Assembly (NCBI GenBank): GCA_002782605.1
Contig: PFIF01000016.1
Span: 1 to 14,351, forward strand
Source of the DNA: Deltaproteobacteria bacterium CG_4_8_14_3_um_filter_43_13
GTDB lineage: Bacteria > Desulfobacterota > UBA8473
DNA: 14,351 bases
Direction of reading: 5' to 3'
Of this stretch, positions 1-7,422 are shown piece after piece (the stretch's first letter is position 1; every line of letters starts with the position of its first letter). The notes below the pieces were generated by a model that ran no database searches, was not told the DNA's origin, and saw nothing but the letters and a program-made list of their open reading frames with translations. Both the position numbers and the translations under genes were made by a program.

Positions 1-1143
1 GCTTTTCACAAACCAGACAAAAAGCCCTGTGGCTACAAATCCGGCAAACCCTCCAAAAAGAAAGATGTAATCTATTCCCATAAAATCCATAAGGAGCCCC
101 CCAAGCAGCGGACCACCTGCCAATCCCAAACTCATAGCCATGTCGAATGCCCCCATTACAGCCCCCATACCCATATTTCTTCCCTCTTCTACTGCTAAGG
201 CAGTTGCTGCCGGCAGAGAGATGGCTCCGGCAATACCCATTACCATGTTTAAAACCAACAGATGGGCGAAATCAGATGTGTAAGGTATCAGTGATATTGC
301 CAGGGAAGCCATAACCCCCCCAACAACAACCAGCTTACTTCGGCTGACCTTGTCTGCCAACCTTCCGAAGGGTGCCTGCAGAAAGGAGGTCAGTAATATA
401 TTTGCGGAGATCAAAAGCCCTATCTCCGAACCGCTCAAGCTAAGGTATTGGTGGGCAAAGATAGGGAGAAAGGTTGCAACCATTCCCCTTCCCACAGAAT
501 TGGTCAGTCTGAAGGCTGTTATCCCCTTTATTATTTTGTTGTCGAACATCATCCTGTAAGATGCCCTGGGATTTCCCCACGCTTTCTTATACAAATGGAG
601 TTCGGGTAGAAATAGCAAAACCAGTGCAAACGCTATGAAGCTCAGTCCACCCATAGCATAAAAGGCTGCGTTCATACCAAAATGATCCTTTAAAACCCCA
701 CCCATAAGAGGCCCCACACCAAACCCGGCAAACAGAGAAACACTAAATGCCCCTATAAATGTCCCTTCTTTCTTCACCGGCGATATTTCACCTATGTAAG
801 CCATGGCTATGGGGATAATCATTGCTGCAAATAAACCCTGCAAAAAACGAATGACGGCCAGCTCATAAGCCTTATCCGCATGGGTATAGATCATTGAAAC
901 TAAGGTATATCCAAATAGTCCGATGCATATAAATATCTTTCTGCCCTTTTTGTCAGATAGTCTGCCGATGATAGGCATGAATATAGAACGAGAAATGGAA
1001 AAGCCAGAAAAGATTATACCCAACCAGATCCCGGTAGCCCCTAAGTTCTGGGCATAAAGGGGCAAAAGAGGTATAATAATCCCTATCCCCACCATAGCCG
1101 AAAAGACAGCCAAAAACAGCGTTATGAATACCCTTCTTACCAA
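1..1143 (-). CDS. MFS transporter (drug-efflux type), C-terminus cut by window edge
   Basis: Reading the complement from 1143 gives 381 codons without a stop up to base 1. The protein is a major facilitator transporter, likely a proton-driven efflux pump in the inner membrane. The N-terminus is a hydrophobic first helix followed by the hallmark motif A between helices 2 and 3 (GRLSDKKGRK, residues 60-69). A degenerate second copy (GRLADKVSR) lies in the second half, as expected for two six-helix halves. MFS proteins of this kind are about 390-420 residues, so only the tail is missing. The start is TTG, directly after an in-frame TGA, with GAGGG at 1151-1155 seven bases upstream. It lies 18 nt after the ATPase stop, so it is probably cotranscribed with the nuclease pair. 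Substrate cannot be told from sequence. Confidence 0.88.
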   Translation of the reverse strand, partial: MVRRVFITLFLAVFSAMVGIGIIIPLLPLYAQNLGATGIWLGIIFSGFSISRSIFMPIIGRLSDKKGRKIFICIGLFGYTLVSMIYTHADKAYELAVIRFLQGLFAAMIIPIAMAYIGEISPVKKEGTFIGAFSVSLFAGFGVGPLMGGVLKDHFGMNAAFYAMGGLSFIAFALVLLFLPELHLYKKAWGNPRASYRMMFDNKIIKGITAFRLTNSVGRGMVATFLPIFAHQYLSLSGSEIGLLISANILLTSFLQAPFGRLADKVSRSKLVVVGGVMASLAISLIPYTSDFAHLLVLNMVMGIAGAISLPAATALAVEEGRNMGMGAVMGAFDMAMSLGLAGGPLLGGLLMDFMGIDYIFLFGGFAGFVATGLFVWFVKS

Positions 1144-1161
1144 TCAGATACCCTCTAGCCC

Positions 1162-3690
1162 TCAGTTTATCTCAAAAATCCTGTGGCTGTTATCCCAATT
1201 AAAAAGCTTTACCGGGTAACCCCTGGATTTCTTCAGTTCTCTCCCCCATTCCAGGTAATCCGGATGACAGCTAAAGAATATTATCTGTCTGCTCTCAGCC
1301 AACTCCTCCAGTATCCTTAAAGATTTTGCCTGGCAATGAGGATCATAGTTGGCGAAGGAGTCATCTATGATCAATGGGAGAGTCACACCCTTACCCAACA
1401 GTTCCAGAGATGCGATTCTCAGACTGAGATAGAGCTGATCAATGGTTCCAAGACTGAGACTGGCTACCGGAATACTGTCATTAACCTTTGAGGAAAGGAT
1501 TATCTTTGGCCAGGCTTTGATCAACTCGACACTGTCAAACTCCTCTGGCACAATCTCTTTAAAGTATTGGCTGGCTGTCTTTTCCATCTCTGGCAGATAT
1601 TCCTCCTGTAACTCTTTTACCGCTTCTTCAAAGGTCGTTATAGCCTTTTCATAGGCTTTGTATATCAGATCAAGCTCCTTCAATCTGTCTTCGATATAAA
1701 TCCTTCTTTCTTCTATGCCAACAGGGTCTTGTATCGTGTCTTTTAGGGTATCCAATCTCTCTTTTGCTCTTATAAGTTCATGTTCATAGTTCCTTAGTTT
1801 TGGTTCCAGTTCTTTCTCCTCCCTTCGCCATCTTTCTATCTCCTCTATGGCTGGACAGAAAGAAATCAAATCAGACTCGGTCAATTCCAGGTTGTATTGA
1901 CGAACCCTACTGTCCAATGTCCTCTGTTTACCCTCTAACTCCTTCAGTCCCTCTTTCCCCAAAATTCCTTGCCTCTCAGCCTCTCTATTTTTCTTTTCTT
2001 CTATTAAGCTTTCATAATCATTCAATCTCTCCCTCATCTCACCTATAGAATTTGTATTGGTATCGCCAAGGATATTCTTGAACATCCCTTCATACCTTTC
2101 GTTTTGCTTATTAGCCTCCAATAATTCTTCTTCAGTATCAGCAAGATTTGAGTCAAGAGCAGACTTGAGCCTCTTTAGTTCCTTATATCTCTCCCATTCC
2201 TTCTTTAAGGTCTCAACATCCTTCTGCCGGGCATCCTGAAGAAGGGTGGTAATCCTCTCTTCCAGCTCCTTCAACTGGGCACAATCCCTTTTGATACCAT
2301 CCCTCAATATCTGGAGTCGGGCTAAAAGTAGTCTTTTATTTTTATATACAGGGTACAATGCCCAAAGGAACATTGAAACCCCTATCAAGACAAGCAGCCC
2401 TCCAATCCATTTCACATTTCCATGTAGGCTGAACAAGGAAACTATCCCTGCCAAAGAGAGAAATACGCCGCCAATCTTTCTCCATGAAGGAATTCTGGAA
2501 GATTCGTGCTTCAAGGTTGACTCCATCCTTGTTAGTTCGACTTTGGCAGCCTCGGTCTCTTCTTTAATCTCTGATCTACGATACTCCCACCCTGGAAGAT
2601 CCTGATCGATGGATTTGCTGCAATTCTCAAGCGGTTTCAATCTGTCGAGTTCTATCTGAACCCTGTGCCTATCTTCTTCGGTTACTTTCTTTTTATTCTC
2701 CAACCTTATAAGTTTGTCCTCTATGGCCTCTTTAGATGCCACCCAGTCAGGCAGTTCATTCTTTATGGTGTCTTTATAGATTTCAATAGATTGCAATGCC
2801 TCTATCCTCTTACCAATCATGGAAAGGCTTTCATCGATGGCTTTGACCCTTTGTATTTGCTCTGAAACCCTGTCCAGATCTTCAGCAGACTTTTGGAGCT
2901 CTTTCTGGATACCACCCTTCTTTTCTTGTTTCCCCAGCAAATATCTGACCTCTTCCAGTTGTTCTCTCTCTCCTGGAATCTCCTCTTCCAGTTTACTTAC
3001 AGTATCTGTCAGCCTGGATAGCTCTTTAAATCCGTCTTTTGCATGTTTGAGGGCAGAGACAACTGCCTCTCTCTCCTCTTCGAGCGTATCATATTCCCTT
3101 TTCCTGGCATGCCTTATTTCAGTTGTTTTTGAAGCCTTTATTGCCAGTCTTTTTGCCTTGAGGATATCTATTATCTCTTTTGCATTGCTCTTAATGGAAC
3201 CCGTGAACACCCTCTGGATTAAATGCCCTACCTCGGACAGATTCTCGCTTACCTTAGATAGTTCCTGCTGTCTTACACAGCAGGTAGAGGTAAACAGACC
3301 CAAATTCTCCATCCCGGTGTGATCGGATACATACTGTTTTACCTTTTCTGGGTCATTTGTTAAGTCTCTATATGTCTCATTATCAACGAGTTCTCCCAGG
3401 GAAACCCTGTTCTTTATAAAATCCCTTTCAATTTGAAAGAGCCTGTTATTAACCTGGTATTGAATTACTGTCCGGAACTCGTTGGGATTGGTCCATGACC
3501 ACACAAAAGACCTGTTTAATCGCTCACTCTGTTTACCCAGGCCAAAAAGCCCAATCACAAGGGCATCCTGAAGGCTTGATTTACCAGCCCTGTTTCTTCC
3601 AACAAGGATATTGATATTATCACCAAATTCCACTCTTCGGTTATCAGAGTAAACCCTTATTCCTGCAAATTCGATGGACCTGATCCTCAT
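1162..3690 (-). CDS. Rad50/SbcC/YhaN-like ATPase with membrane hairpin in the coiled coil
   Basis: 842-residue SMC-like ATPase, the likely partner of the nuclease encoded just upstream, acting in DNA end processing or repair. Walker A is GRNRAGKS (31-38). The ABC signature region SLSLGTIDQLYLSLRIA is at 744-760. Walker B is LPLIIDDSFANYD (771-783), with Asp-Asp in place of Asp-Glu. A switch histidine follows in FFSCHP (809). Between the ATPase halves are two long coiled-coil arms (about 165-400 and 455-710). No CxxC zinc hook is present: the cysteines are isolated or adjacent. At the apex, 406-449, are two hydrophobic stretches separated by HGNVK, a predicted transmembrane hairpin. The LSxGTxxQLYL and DDSFxxxD motifs fit the YhaN family (B. 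subtilis SbcE) better than classical SbcC. The ATG overlaps the nuclease stop in ATGA. Confidence 0.9.
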   Translation of the reverse strand: MRIRSIEFAGIRVYSDNRRVEFGDNINILVGRNRAGKSSLQDALVIGLFGLGKQSERLNRSFVWSWTNPNEFRTVIQYQVNNRLFQIERDFIKNRVSLGELVDNETYRDLTNDPEKVKQYVSDHTGMENLGLFTSTCCVRQQELSKVSENLSEVGHLIQRVFTGSIKSNAKEIIDILKAKRLAIKASKTTEIRHARKREYDTLEEEREAVVSALKHAKDGFKELSRLTDTVSKLEEEIPGEREQLEEVRYLLGKQEKKGGIQKELQKSAEDLDRVSEQIQRVKAIDESLSMIGKRIEALQSIEIYKDTIKNELPDWVASKEAIEDKLIRLENKKKVTEEDRHRVQIELDRLKPLENCSKSIDQDLPGWEYRRSEIKEETEAAKVELTRMESTLKHESSRIPSWRKIGGVFLSLAGIVSLFSLHGNVKWIGGLLVLIGVSMFLWALYPVYKNKRLLLARLQILRDGIKRDCAQLKELEERITTLLQDARQKDVETLKKEWERYKELKRLKSALDSNLADTEEELLEANKQNERYEGMFKNILGDTNTNSIGEMRERLNDYESLIEEKKNREAERQGILGKEGLKELEGKQRTLDSRVRQYNLELTESDLISFCPAIEEIERWRREEKELEPKLRNYEHELIRAKERLDTLKDTIQDPVGIEERRIYIEDRLKELDLIYKAYEKAITTFEEAVKELQEEYLPEMEKTASQYFKEIVPEEFDSVELIKAWPKIILSSKVNDSIPVASLSLGTIDQLYLSLRIASLELLGKGVTLPLIIDDSFANYDPHCQAKSLRILEELAESRQIIFFSCHPDYLEWGRELKKSRGYPVKLFNWDNSHRIFEIN

Positions 3691-4811
3691 CTCTTTTCGG
3701 CCTCTCTGATGGCATTGATTCCAAGGTTAAGGGCTACCTTAAGAAGCTGTTTTTCCTCCTCATTCTCTGTTCTATCTATCTGGTCTTCTAATTTACGACA
3801 GAACCTTCCGATTATGAACCTTGGATCAACCGGAATGTCCATGGGGGTATCCAACCGGTTTTTATTAATCTTCAGCATGTAGAAGTATCCGCTAAATCTC
3901 TCCTGTAACTCGTCGATGGTCTCTAATATATCCATCGTCGGCTTACCGGTCAGGTTCAGTTTGAGAATCTTATTATCACCGGCGTGTCCCCTGATCTTCA
4001 TCTCCAGAGCGCCTTTTTCCTGGAAGCGGGTACAGTCGATGTTTAATATCTCTATGATCTTCCTTTGAACTTCTTCAATGGTTATGTTAACCTCACCCCG
4101 GTCAGAGATCTCCCCTAATATTACACACCGCTTCCCGGCATTCCGCTCATCCAGGTTCAGCCCCTCCGGGGCACCGGGATAGAAACATGCCTTTTTCTCC
4201 TCTGAAAAAATCCCCATGTGCCGATGGTAGTGCCCTAACGCTATATAGTTGAATGGCAATCTTTTCAGTTCTTCCAATGAAAAAGGCTGATCCTGGTACT
4301 CCTGATTCGGATACTCATACGAACCGTGAAAAAGCAGGATAGAGTTTTGCTGACTGAACTTGAGTTCAGGATTCTCAAGCAACCTGAAATTGGATTGATT
4401 TCTGTTATAGGCACATCCAACCACTGAGACCTTGAAATGTTCGAGGTCTATCGTTTCAAACCTGGGAGAGGTGAAAATGTGGAGGTTTTCCCCAAGAGAA
4501 TTAAATTCTCTATCCCAGATCCCATTTGGGATATAATAATCGTGATTTCCAGGGATTATGAAAATAACCACATTGTTATCGCGTAACATCCTGAAGGTTT
4601 CGAAGACAAATTCCAGATCCTTCTTAGAGGGGTTGGGTGAATTAAACAGATCGCCGGATATTAGAAAAAGGTCAATACCCTTTTCTACAGCCAGACAGGC
4701 TATTCGACGAAAGGTAAGACGGATGTCCTCTCTCCTCTCTTCACCTCTCTCATCGAATTGATCAAACTCTCTTCCTAAATGGACGTCGGCAGTGTGAATA
4801 AACTTAACCAT
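3687..4811 (-). CDS. Mre11/SbcD/YhaO-like metallophosphoesterase nuclease
   Basis: 374-residue calcineurin-like phosphoesterase, predicted to be a metal-dependent DNA exonuclease/endonuclease working with the adjacent ATPase. The metal-binding motifs are complete and in order: DVH (Asp9, His11), GD (Asp54), GNHD (88-91), FHG (His162) and GHYH (193-196). After the catalytic domain, a C-terminal region of about 170 residues probably holds the capping and ATPase-binding parts. This is compact and closer to the YhaO type than to longer SbcD proteins. The stop overlaps the ATPase start by 4 bp (ATGA), which indicates translational coupling and a fixed complex. A TTGACA box lies on this strand at 4842-4847, but the best -10 (TAGGTT, 4818-4823) is poor and would give an almost leaderless mRNA, so the promoter is uncertain. 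Confidence 0.92.
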   Translation of the reverse strand: MVKFIHTADVHLGREFDQFDERGEERREDIRLTFRRIACLAVEKGIDLFLISGDLFNSPNPSKKDLEFVFETFRMLRDNNVVIFIIPGNHDYYIPNGIWDREFNSLGENLHIFTSPRFETIDLEHFKVSVVGCAYNRNQSNFRLLENPELKFSQQNSILLFHGSYEYPNQEYQDQPFSLEELKRLPFNYIALGHYHRHMGIFSEEKKACFYPGAPEGLNLDERNAGKRCVILGEISDRGEVNITIEEVQRKIIEILNIDCTRFQEKGALEMKIRGHAGDNKILKLNLTGKPTMDILETIDELQERFSGYFYMLKINKNRLDTPMDIPVDPRFIIGRFCRKLEDQIDRTENEEEKQLLKVALNLGINAIREAEKR

Positions 4812-4875
4812 AACGCAAACCTACCATAAAGAAATTCTCTTTGTCAAAGCTATTTTAGCCCAGGATCTGCAATTC

Positions 4876-4940
4876 AGACACCAGACTTCTGACGTTAGAC
4901 ACCAGACTCCTAAATCCTGACTTCTGACTTCTGACTTGAC
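4876..4940. repeat. Short degenerate direct repeats (AGACACCAGACT, CTGACTT)
   Basis: AGACACCAGACT occurs at 4876-4887 and again at 4897-4908, 21 bp apart. The heptamer CTGACTT is tandemly repeated three times at 4917-4937 and followed by GAC. TTCTGAC also occurs at 4887-4893. The unit lengths are too short and the copies too irregular for CRISPR. It resembles low-complexity intergenic repeats of the TTCTGACTTCTGAC kind that I recall from several anaerobic bacterial genomes. Its function is unknown. Confidence 0.7.
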
Positions 4941-5003
4941 ACACATATAACTCTTATATATTATTCTACTTCATTTTGACAACACCCCAAAGATTATCAG
5001 TTC

Positions 5004-5025
5004 TTCTCCCAATTAGTTGGGAGAA
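5004..5025. repeat. Perfect 9-bp hairpin
   Basis: TTCTCCCAA at 5004-5012 and TTGGGAGAA at 5017-5025 form a perfect 9-bp stem with a 4-nt loop. No T-run follows on either strand, so it is not a standard intrinsic terminator. It could be an operator or mRNA structure in the leader of the downstream plus-strand gene. Confidence 0.6.
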
Positions 5026-5039
5026 AGTGGTACAGGATT

Positions 5040-5116
5040 CGATGATTCAAGGGTTCAAGTGCTTATTTATTCCACCTGAATCCTCGACTCCTTGACCCCT
5101 TGAATCCTTTTCATCG
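5040..5116. repeat. Imperfect long inverted repeat
   Basis: The left arm CGATGA plus TTCAAGGGTTCAAG (5040-5059) is mirrored on the right by CTTGACCCCTTGAA (5091-5104) and TCATCG (5111-5116), with one mismatch and a 6-nt insertion. The central part contains further GAATCCTCGACTCC-type words. It looks like a small dispersed palindromic element (REP/MITE-like) between the nuclease operon and the CoA-ligase gene. No ORF is present in it. Confidence 0.55.
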
Positions 5117-5157
5117 ACCAACTCTTTGGGATATGAACCAGATTATCAGGAGGGATA

Positions 5158-6549
5158 ATGGCACACGTTTTAAAGGCGTTTTTAGAACCGAAAAGCATTG
5201 CTATAGTTGGAGTTTCCAAGACACCTAATAGACCAGGACACCTTATCTTAAGAAACTTAAGAGAGTTCGGCTTTGCCGGAGATATCTATCCTGTTAATCC
5301 TGAAGGAGGAAAGATTCTAGGATTCAAGACTTACAAAAGCATGAAAGATCTCCCCAAGAATATAGATCTGGCCGTCTCTATGGTGCCCGCAGATGATACC
5401 CTTGAATTGTTGAATGACTGTGCAGACAAAGGAATCAAGAATGTATTACTGGTCTCCGGAGGGTTCTCTGAATCTGGTGAAATTGGGGCAAACCGCCAGA
5501 TGGAGGTAGTTGACTTAGCAAAACAGAAGGGAATAAGAATAATGGGCCCTAATGCAGTCGGCCCTGTCAATACCTCTAACAGCCTTGTGCTACACTTTTA
5601 TCCGATGGGTTACCTTAAGGAAGGAGGAGTGGCATTTATAGCTCAGAGCGGTCAATTCTGTTGCCCTGTCATGGAACATGTTATGTCATCTATGCACCTT
5701 GGGGTAAGCAAATCCATAGACCTGGGAAACTGCTGCGATATAGACGAGGCTGAGGCAATGGAGTATCTGGAAGAAGACCCTGAAACAAGGGTTATTGCTA
5801 TGTACATGGAGAGTATCAGGGCAGGCAAGCGATTTATGGAGGCTGCGAAAAGGGTCACTAAAAAGAAACCCATAGTGGTATTTAAAACAGGAAGGACAGA
5901 GGATGGGCTGAAAACCGCTGCATCTCACACAGGCGCTATAGCGGTAGATGATACAGTATTCGATGTTGCGCTGAGACAGGCTGGGATTATAAGGGCTTTT
6001 GACCTGGATGAATTCCTTGATCTTACAAAGATATTTGACTCCACACATATACCAAAAGGAAACAGGATAGCGGTTATAACCTACAGTGGAGGTATCGGAT
6101 CAATGGTTGCCGATGCCTGCGGAGAGTTTGGCATGAAGCTGGCTGAATTCTCAAAGGACACTATTGAAAAGGTTAAACCGTTCTTGCTTCCATCCACAAA
6201 GACATCAAATCCCTTAGACTGTTTTGCTGTCGGGGTTCCGCTGGATATAAATGATGTATATCGGGCACCTCTAGCCGCCTTTATGGGCGATCCAAATGTG
6301 GATATAGTCCTTCTCTGTCTTATGGTAAACAAGTGGGTTTGGAGTGTGGATTTAAATCATGTGTTAAGTGATTTAAAGCAATGCCAAAACAAGCCTGTGG
6401 CAGCCTGGGTAATAGGTGAGGATACGTTGGTGAGGGAACAGACCGGCACCCTTGAAGAAAACGGCATCCCTGTCTTTGCATCCCCTGAAAGGGCGATCAG
6501 GGCATTAGGCGCCCTGTGGAGATATCACTCCCGTATCTTTGAATCTTAA
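5158..6549 (+). CDS. NDP-forming acyl-CoA synthetase, alpha-type (CoA-binding) protein
   Basis: 463 residues. The N-terminal Rossmann-type CoA-binding domain is KSIAIVGVSKTPNRPGH (12-28) through DIYPVNP and the SGGFSESG loop (100-107). The succinyl-CoA-ligase-like domain follows, with GPNAVGPVN (130-138), the IAQSG motif (161-165) and the catalytic phosphohistidine loop SHTGA (His257). A third flavodoxin-like domain begins with IAVITYSGGIGSMVADA (304-320). This is the alpha chain of ADP-forming acetate/acyl-CoA synthetases, which make ATP from acyl-CoA. The ATP-grasp beta part, often fused or adjacent, is absent here, so a partner must be encoded elsewhere or the protein has another role. AGGAGGG at 5148-5154 precedes the ATG at the usual distance. 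Substrate is unknown. Confidence 0.88.
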   Translation: MAHVLKAFLEPKSIAIVGVSKTPNRPGHLILRNLREFGFAGDIYPVNPEGGKILGFKTYKSMKDLPKNIDLAVSMVPADDTLELLNDCADKGIKNVLLVSGGFSESGEIGANRQMEVVDLAKQKGIRIMGPNAVGPVNTSNSLVLHFYPMGYLKEGGVAFIAQSGQFCCPVMEHVMSSMHLGVSKSIDLGNCCDIDEAEAMEYLEEDPETRVIAMYMESIRAGKRFMEAAKRVTKKKPIVVFKTGRTEDGLKTAASHTGAIAVDDTVFDVALRQAGIIRAFDLDEFLDLTKIFDSTHIPKGNRIAVITYSGGIGSMVADACGEFGMKLAEFSKDTIEKVKPFLLPSTKTSNPLDCFAVGVPLDINDVYRAPLAAFMGDPNVDIVLLCLMVNKWVWSVDLNHVLSDLKQCQNKPVAAWVIGEDTLVREQTGTLEENGIPVFASPERAIRALGALWRYHSRIFES

Positions 6550-6580
6550 AAGGTATGTTCTGCGAAGGATTGGAGAGAAT

Positions 6581-7234
6581 GTGGACATAATCTACTGGTT
6601 TTGGGACTTCTTCATCCACCTGGACGTGCACATGGGGGATGTGATAAAAACATATGGAATTTACACTTATGGCCTGCTATTTATCATCGTTTTCTGTGAG
6701 ACCGGCCTGGTGGTGACGCCAATTCTGCCCGGCGATTCCATACTGTTCTCGGCCGGGACGTTTGCGAGCTTGGGATACATGGATGTCTGGTTACTTTCTG
6801 TCTTGCTTTCGGTCGCCGCCATCGCGGGAGACACCGTGAATTACTGGATTGGACACTACCTGGGGACCAAGGTATTCCAATACAAGAAATCCCGTTTTTT
6901 CAACCCGGAGCATCTCATGCGCGCTCACAAGTTCTATGAGAAGTACGGTGGAAAAACCATCATCATCGCCCGGTTCGTGCCCATCATTCGCACTTTCGCT
7001 CCGTTCGTAGCCGGGATCGGCTCCATGAGTTACGGCCGTTTCATCGCTTACAACGTGATAGGCGGACTGGCCTGGGTCTTGATCTGCGTGTTTGCCGGAT
7101 ACTTCTTCGGGAATTTGCCCTTAGTGAAGAAGAACTTCTCCCTGGTCATCATGGCTATCGTCTTTATCTCCATCCTGCCGGGCGTCATCGAGTTACTGCG
7201 GCACCGACAACCAGGGGCTTCGGAATGTGACTGA
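6581..7234 (+). CDS. DedA-family inner-membrane protein
   Basis: 217 residues from GTG 6581. DedA/SNARE-associated (VTT) proteins are polytopic membrane proteins involved in lipid flipping and membrane-potential maintenance. FCETGLVVTPILPGDS carries the conserved acidic residues Glu40 and Asp52. ARFVPIIRTFAPFVAG carries Arg131 and Arg137. As I recall, these match the essential E39, D51, R130 and R136 of E. coli YqjA within one position, which supports the GTG start over the longer TTG-started frame from 6539. AAGGA at 6565-6569 and GGAG at 6572-6575 are possible Shine-Dalgarno sites. There are about five hydrophobic segments. It starts 31 nt after the acyl-CoA synthetase stop. Base use is richer in G+C than its neighbours (100 of 180 bases in 6901-7080), suggesting acquisition from elsewhere. 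Confidence 0.9.
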   Translation: MDIIYWFWDFFIHLDVHMGDVIKTYGIYTYGLLFIIVFCETGLVVTPILPGDSILFSAGTFASLGYMDVWLLSVLLSVAAIAGDTVNYWIGHYLGTKVFQYKKSRFFNPEHLMRAHKFYEKYGGKTIIIARFVPIIRTFAPFVAGIGSMSYGRFIAYNVIGGLAWVLICVFAGYFFGNLPLVKKNFSLVIMAIVFISILPGVIELLRHRQPGASECD

Positions 7235-7335
7235 TGTCCGACTGGATTGCCTTAATCATCCTCGGTTTAAAATTTGTATGCTACGGAGCTTTAAAGTTGG
7301 GCGAAAATAGACTTTCTAAAAAAATGGGAATTTAA
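7234..7335 (+). CDS. Possible 33-residue membrane peptide coupled to dedA
   Basis: The ATG overlaps the DedA stop as TGATG. The product begins MSDWIALIILGLKFVCYGALK and ends in a basic tail (GENRLSKKMGI). Residues about 4-20 could form one membrane helix with a positively charged cytosolic end. There is no separate Shine-Dalgarno, and expression would depend on coupling. It could equally be a chance ORF or the remnant of a longer gene. I recognise no family. Confidence 0.35.
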   Translation: MSDWIALIILGLKFVCYGALKLGENRLSKKMGI

Positions 7336-7422
7336 TTAAAAGCAGAGATAACCTATGAAATACCCCCCTGGAAGGAATCCGGATATTGAAGTGGGGAATT
7401 TTTCGGGGCGGACAGATCAGCG

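Noticed and set aside
2819..3322. 167-codon plus-strand ORF
   Set aside because: Antisense to the ATPase coiled coil; its Ser/Leu-rich product is the usual shadow of Glu/Lys-rich coding.
4917..4937. CRISPR-like tandem repeat
   Set aside because: The unit is 7 bp with no spacers and no cas genes; it is a simple short tandem repeat.
5004..5025. Intrinsic terminator
   Set aside because: The hairpin is perfect but no T-run follows on either strand.
6539..6580. TTG start for DedA overlapping the acyl-CoA synthetase stop
   Set aside because: It adds 14 basic residues not typical of DedA; GTG 6581 matches family length and conserved residue positions.
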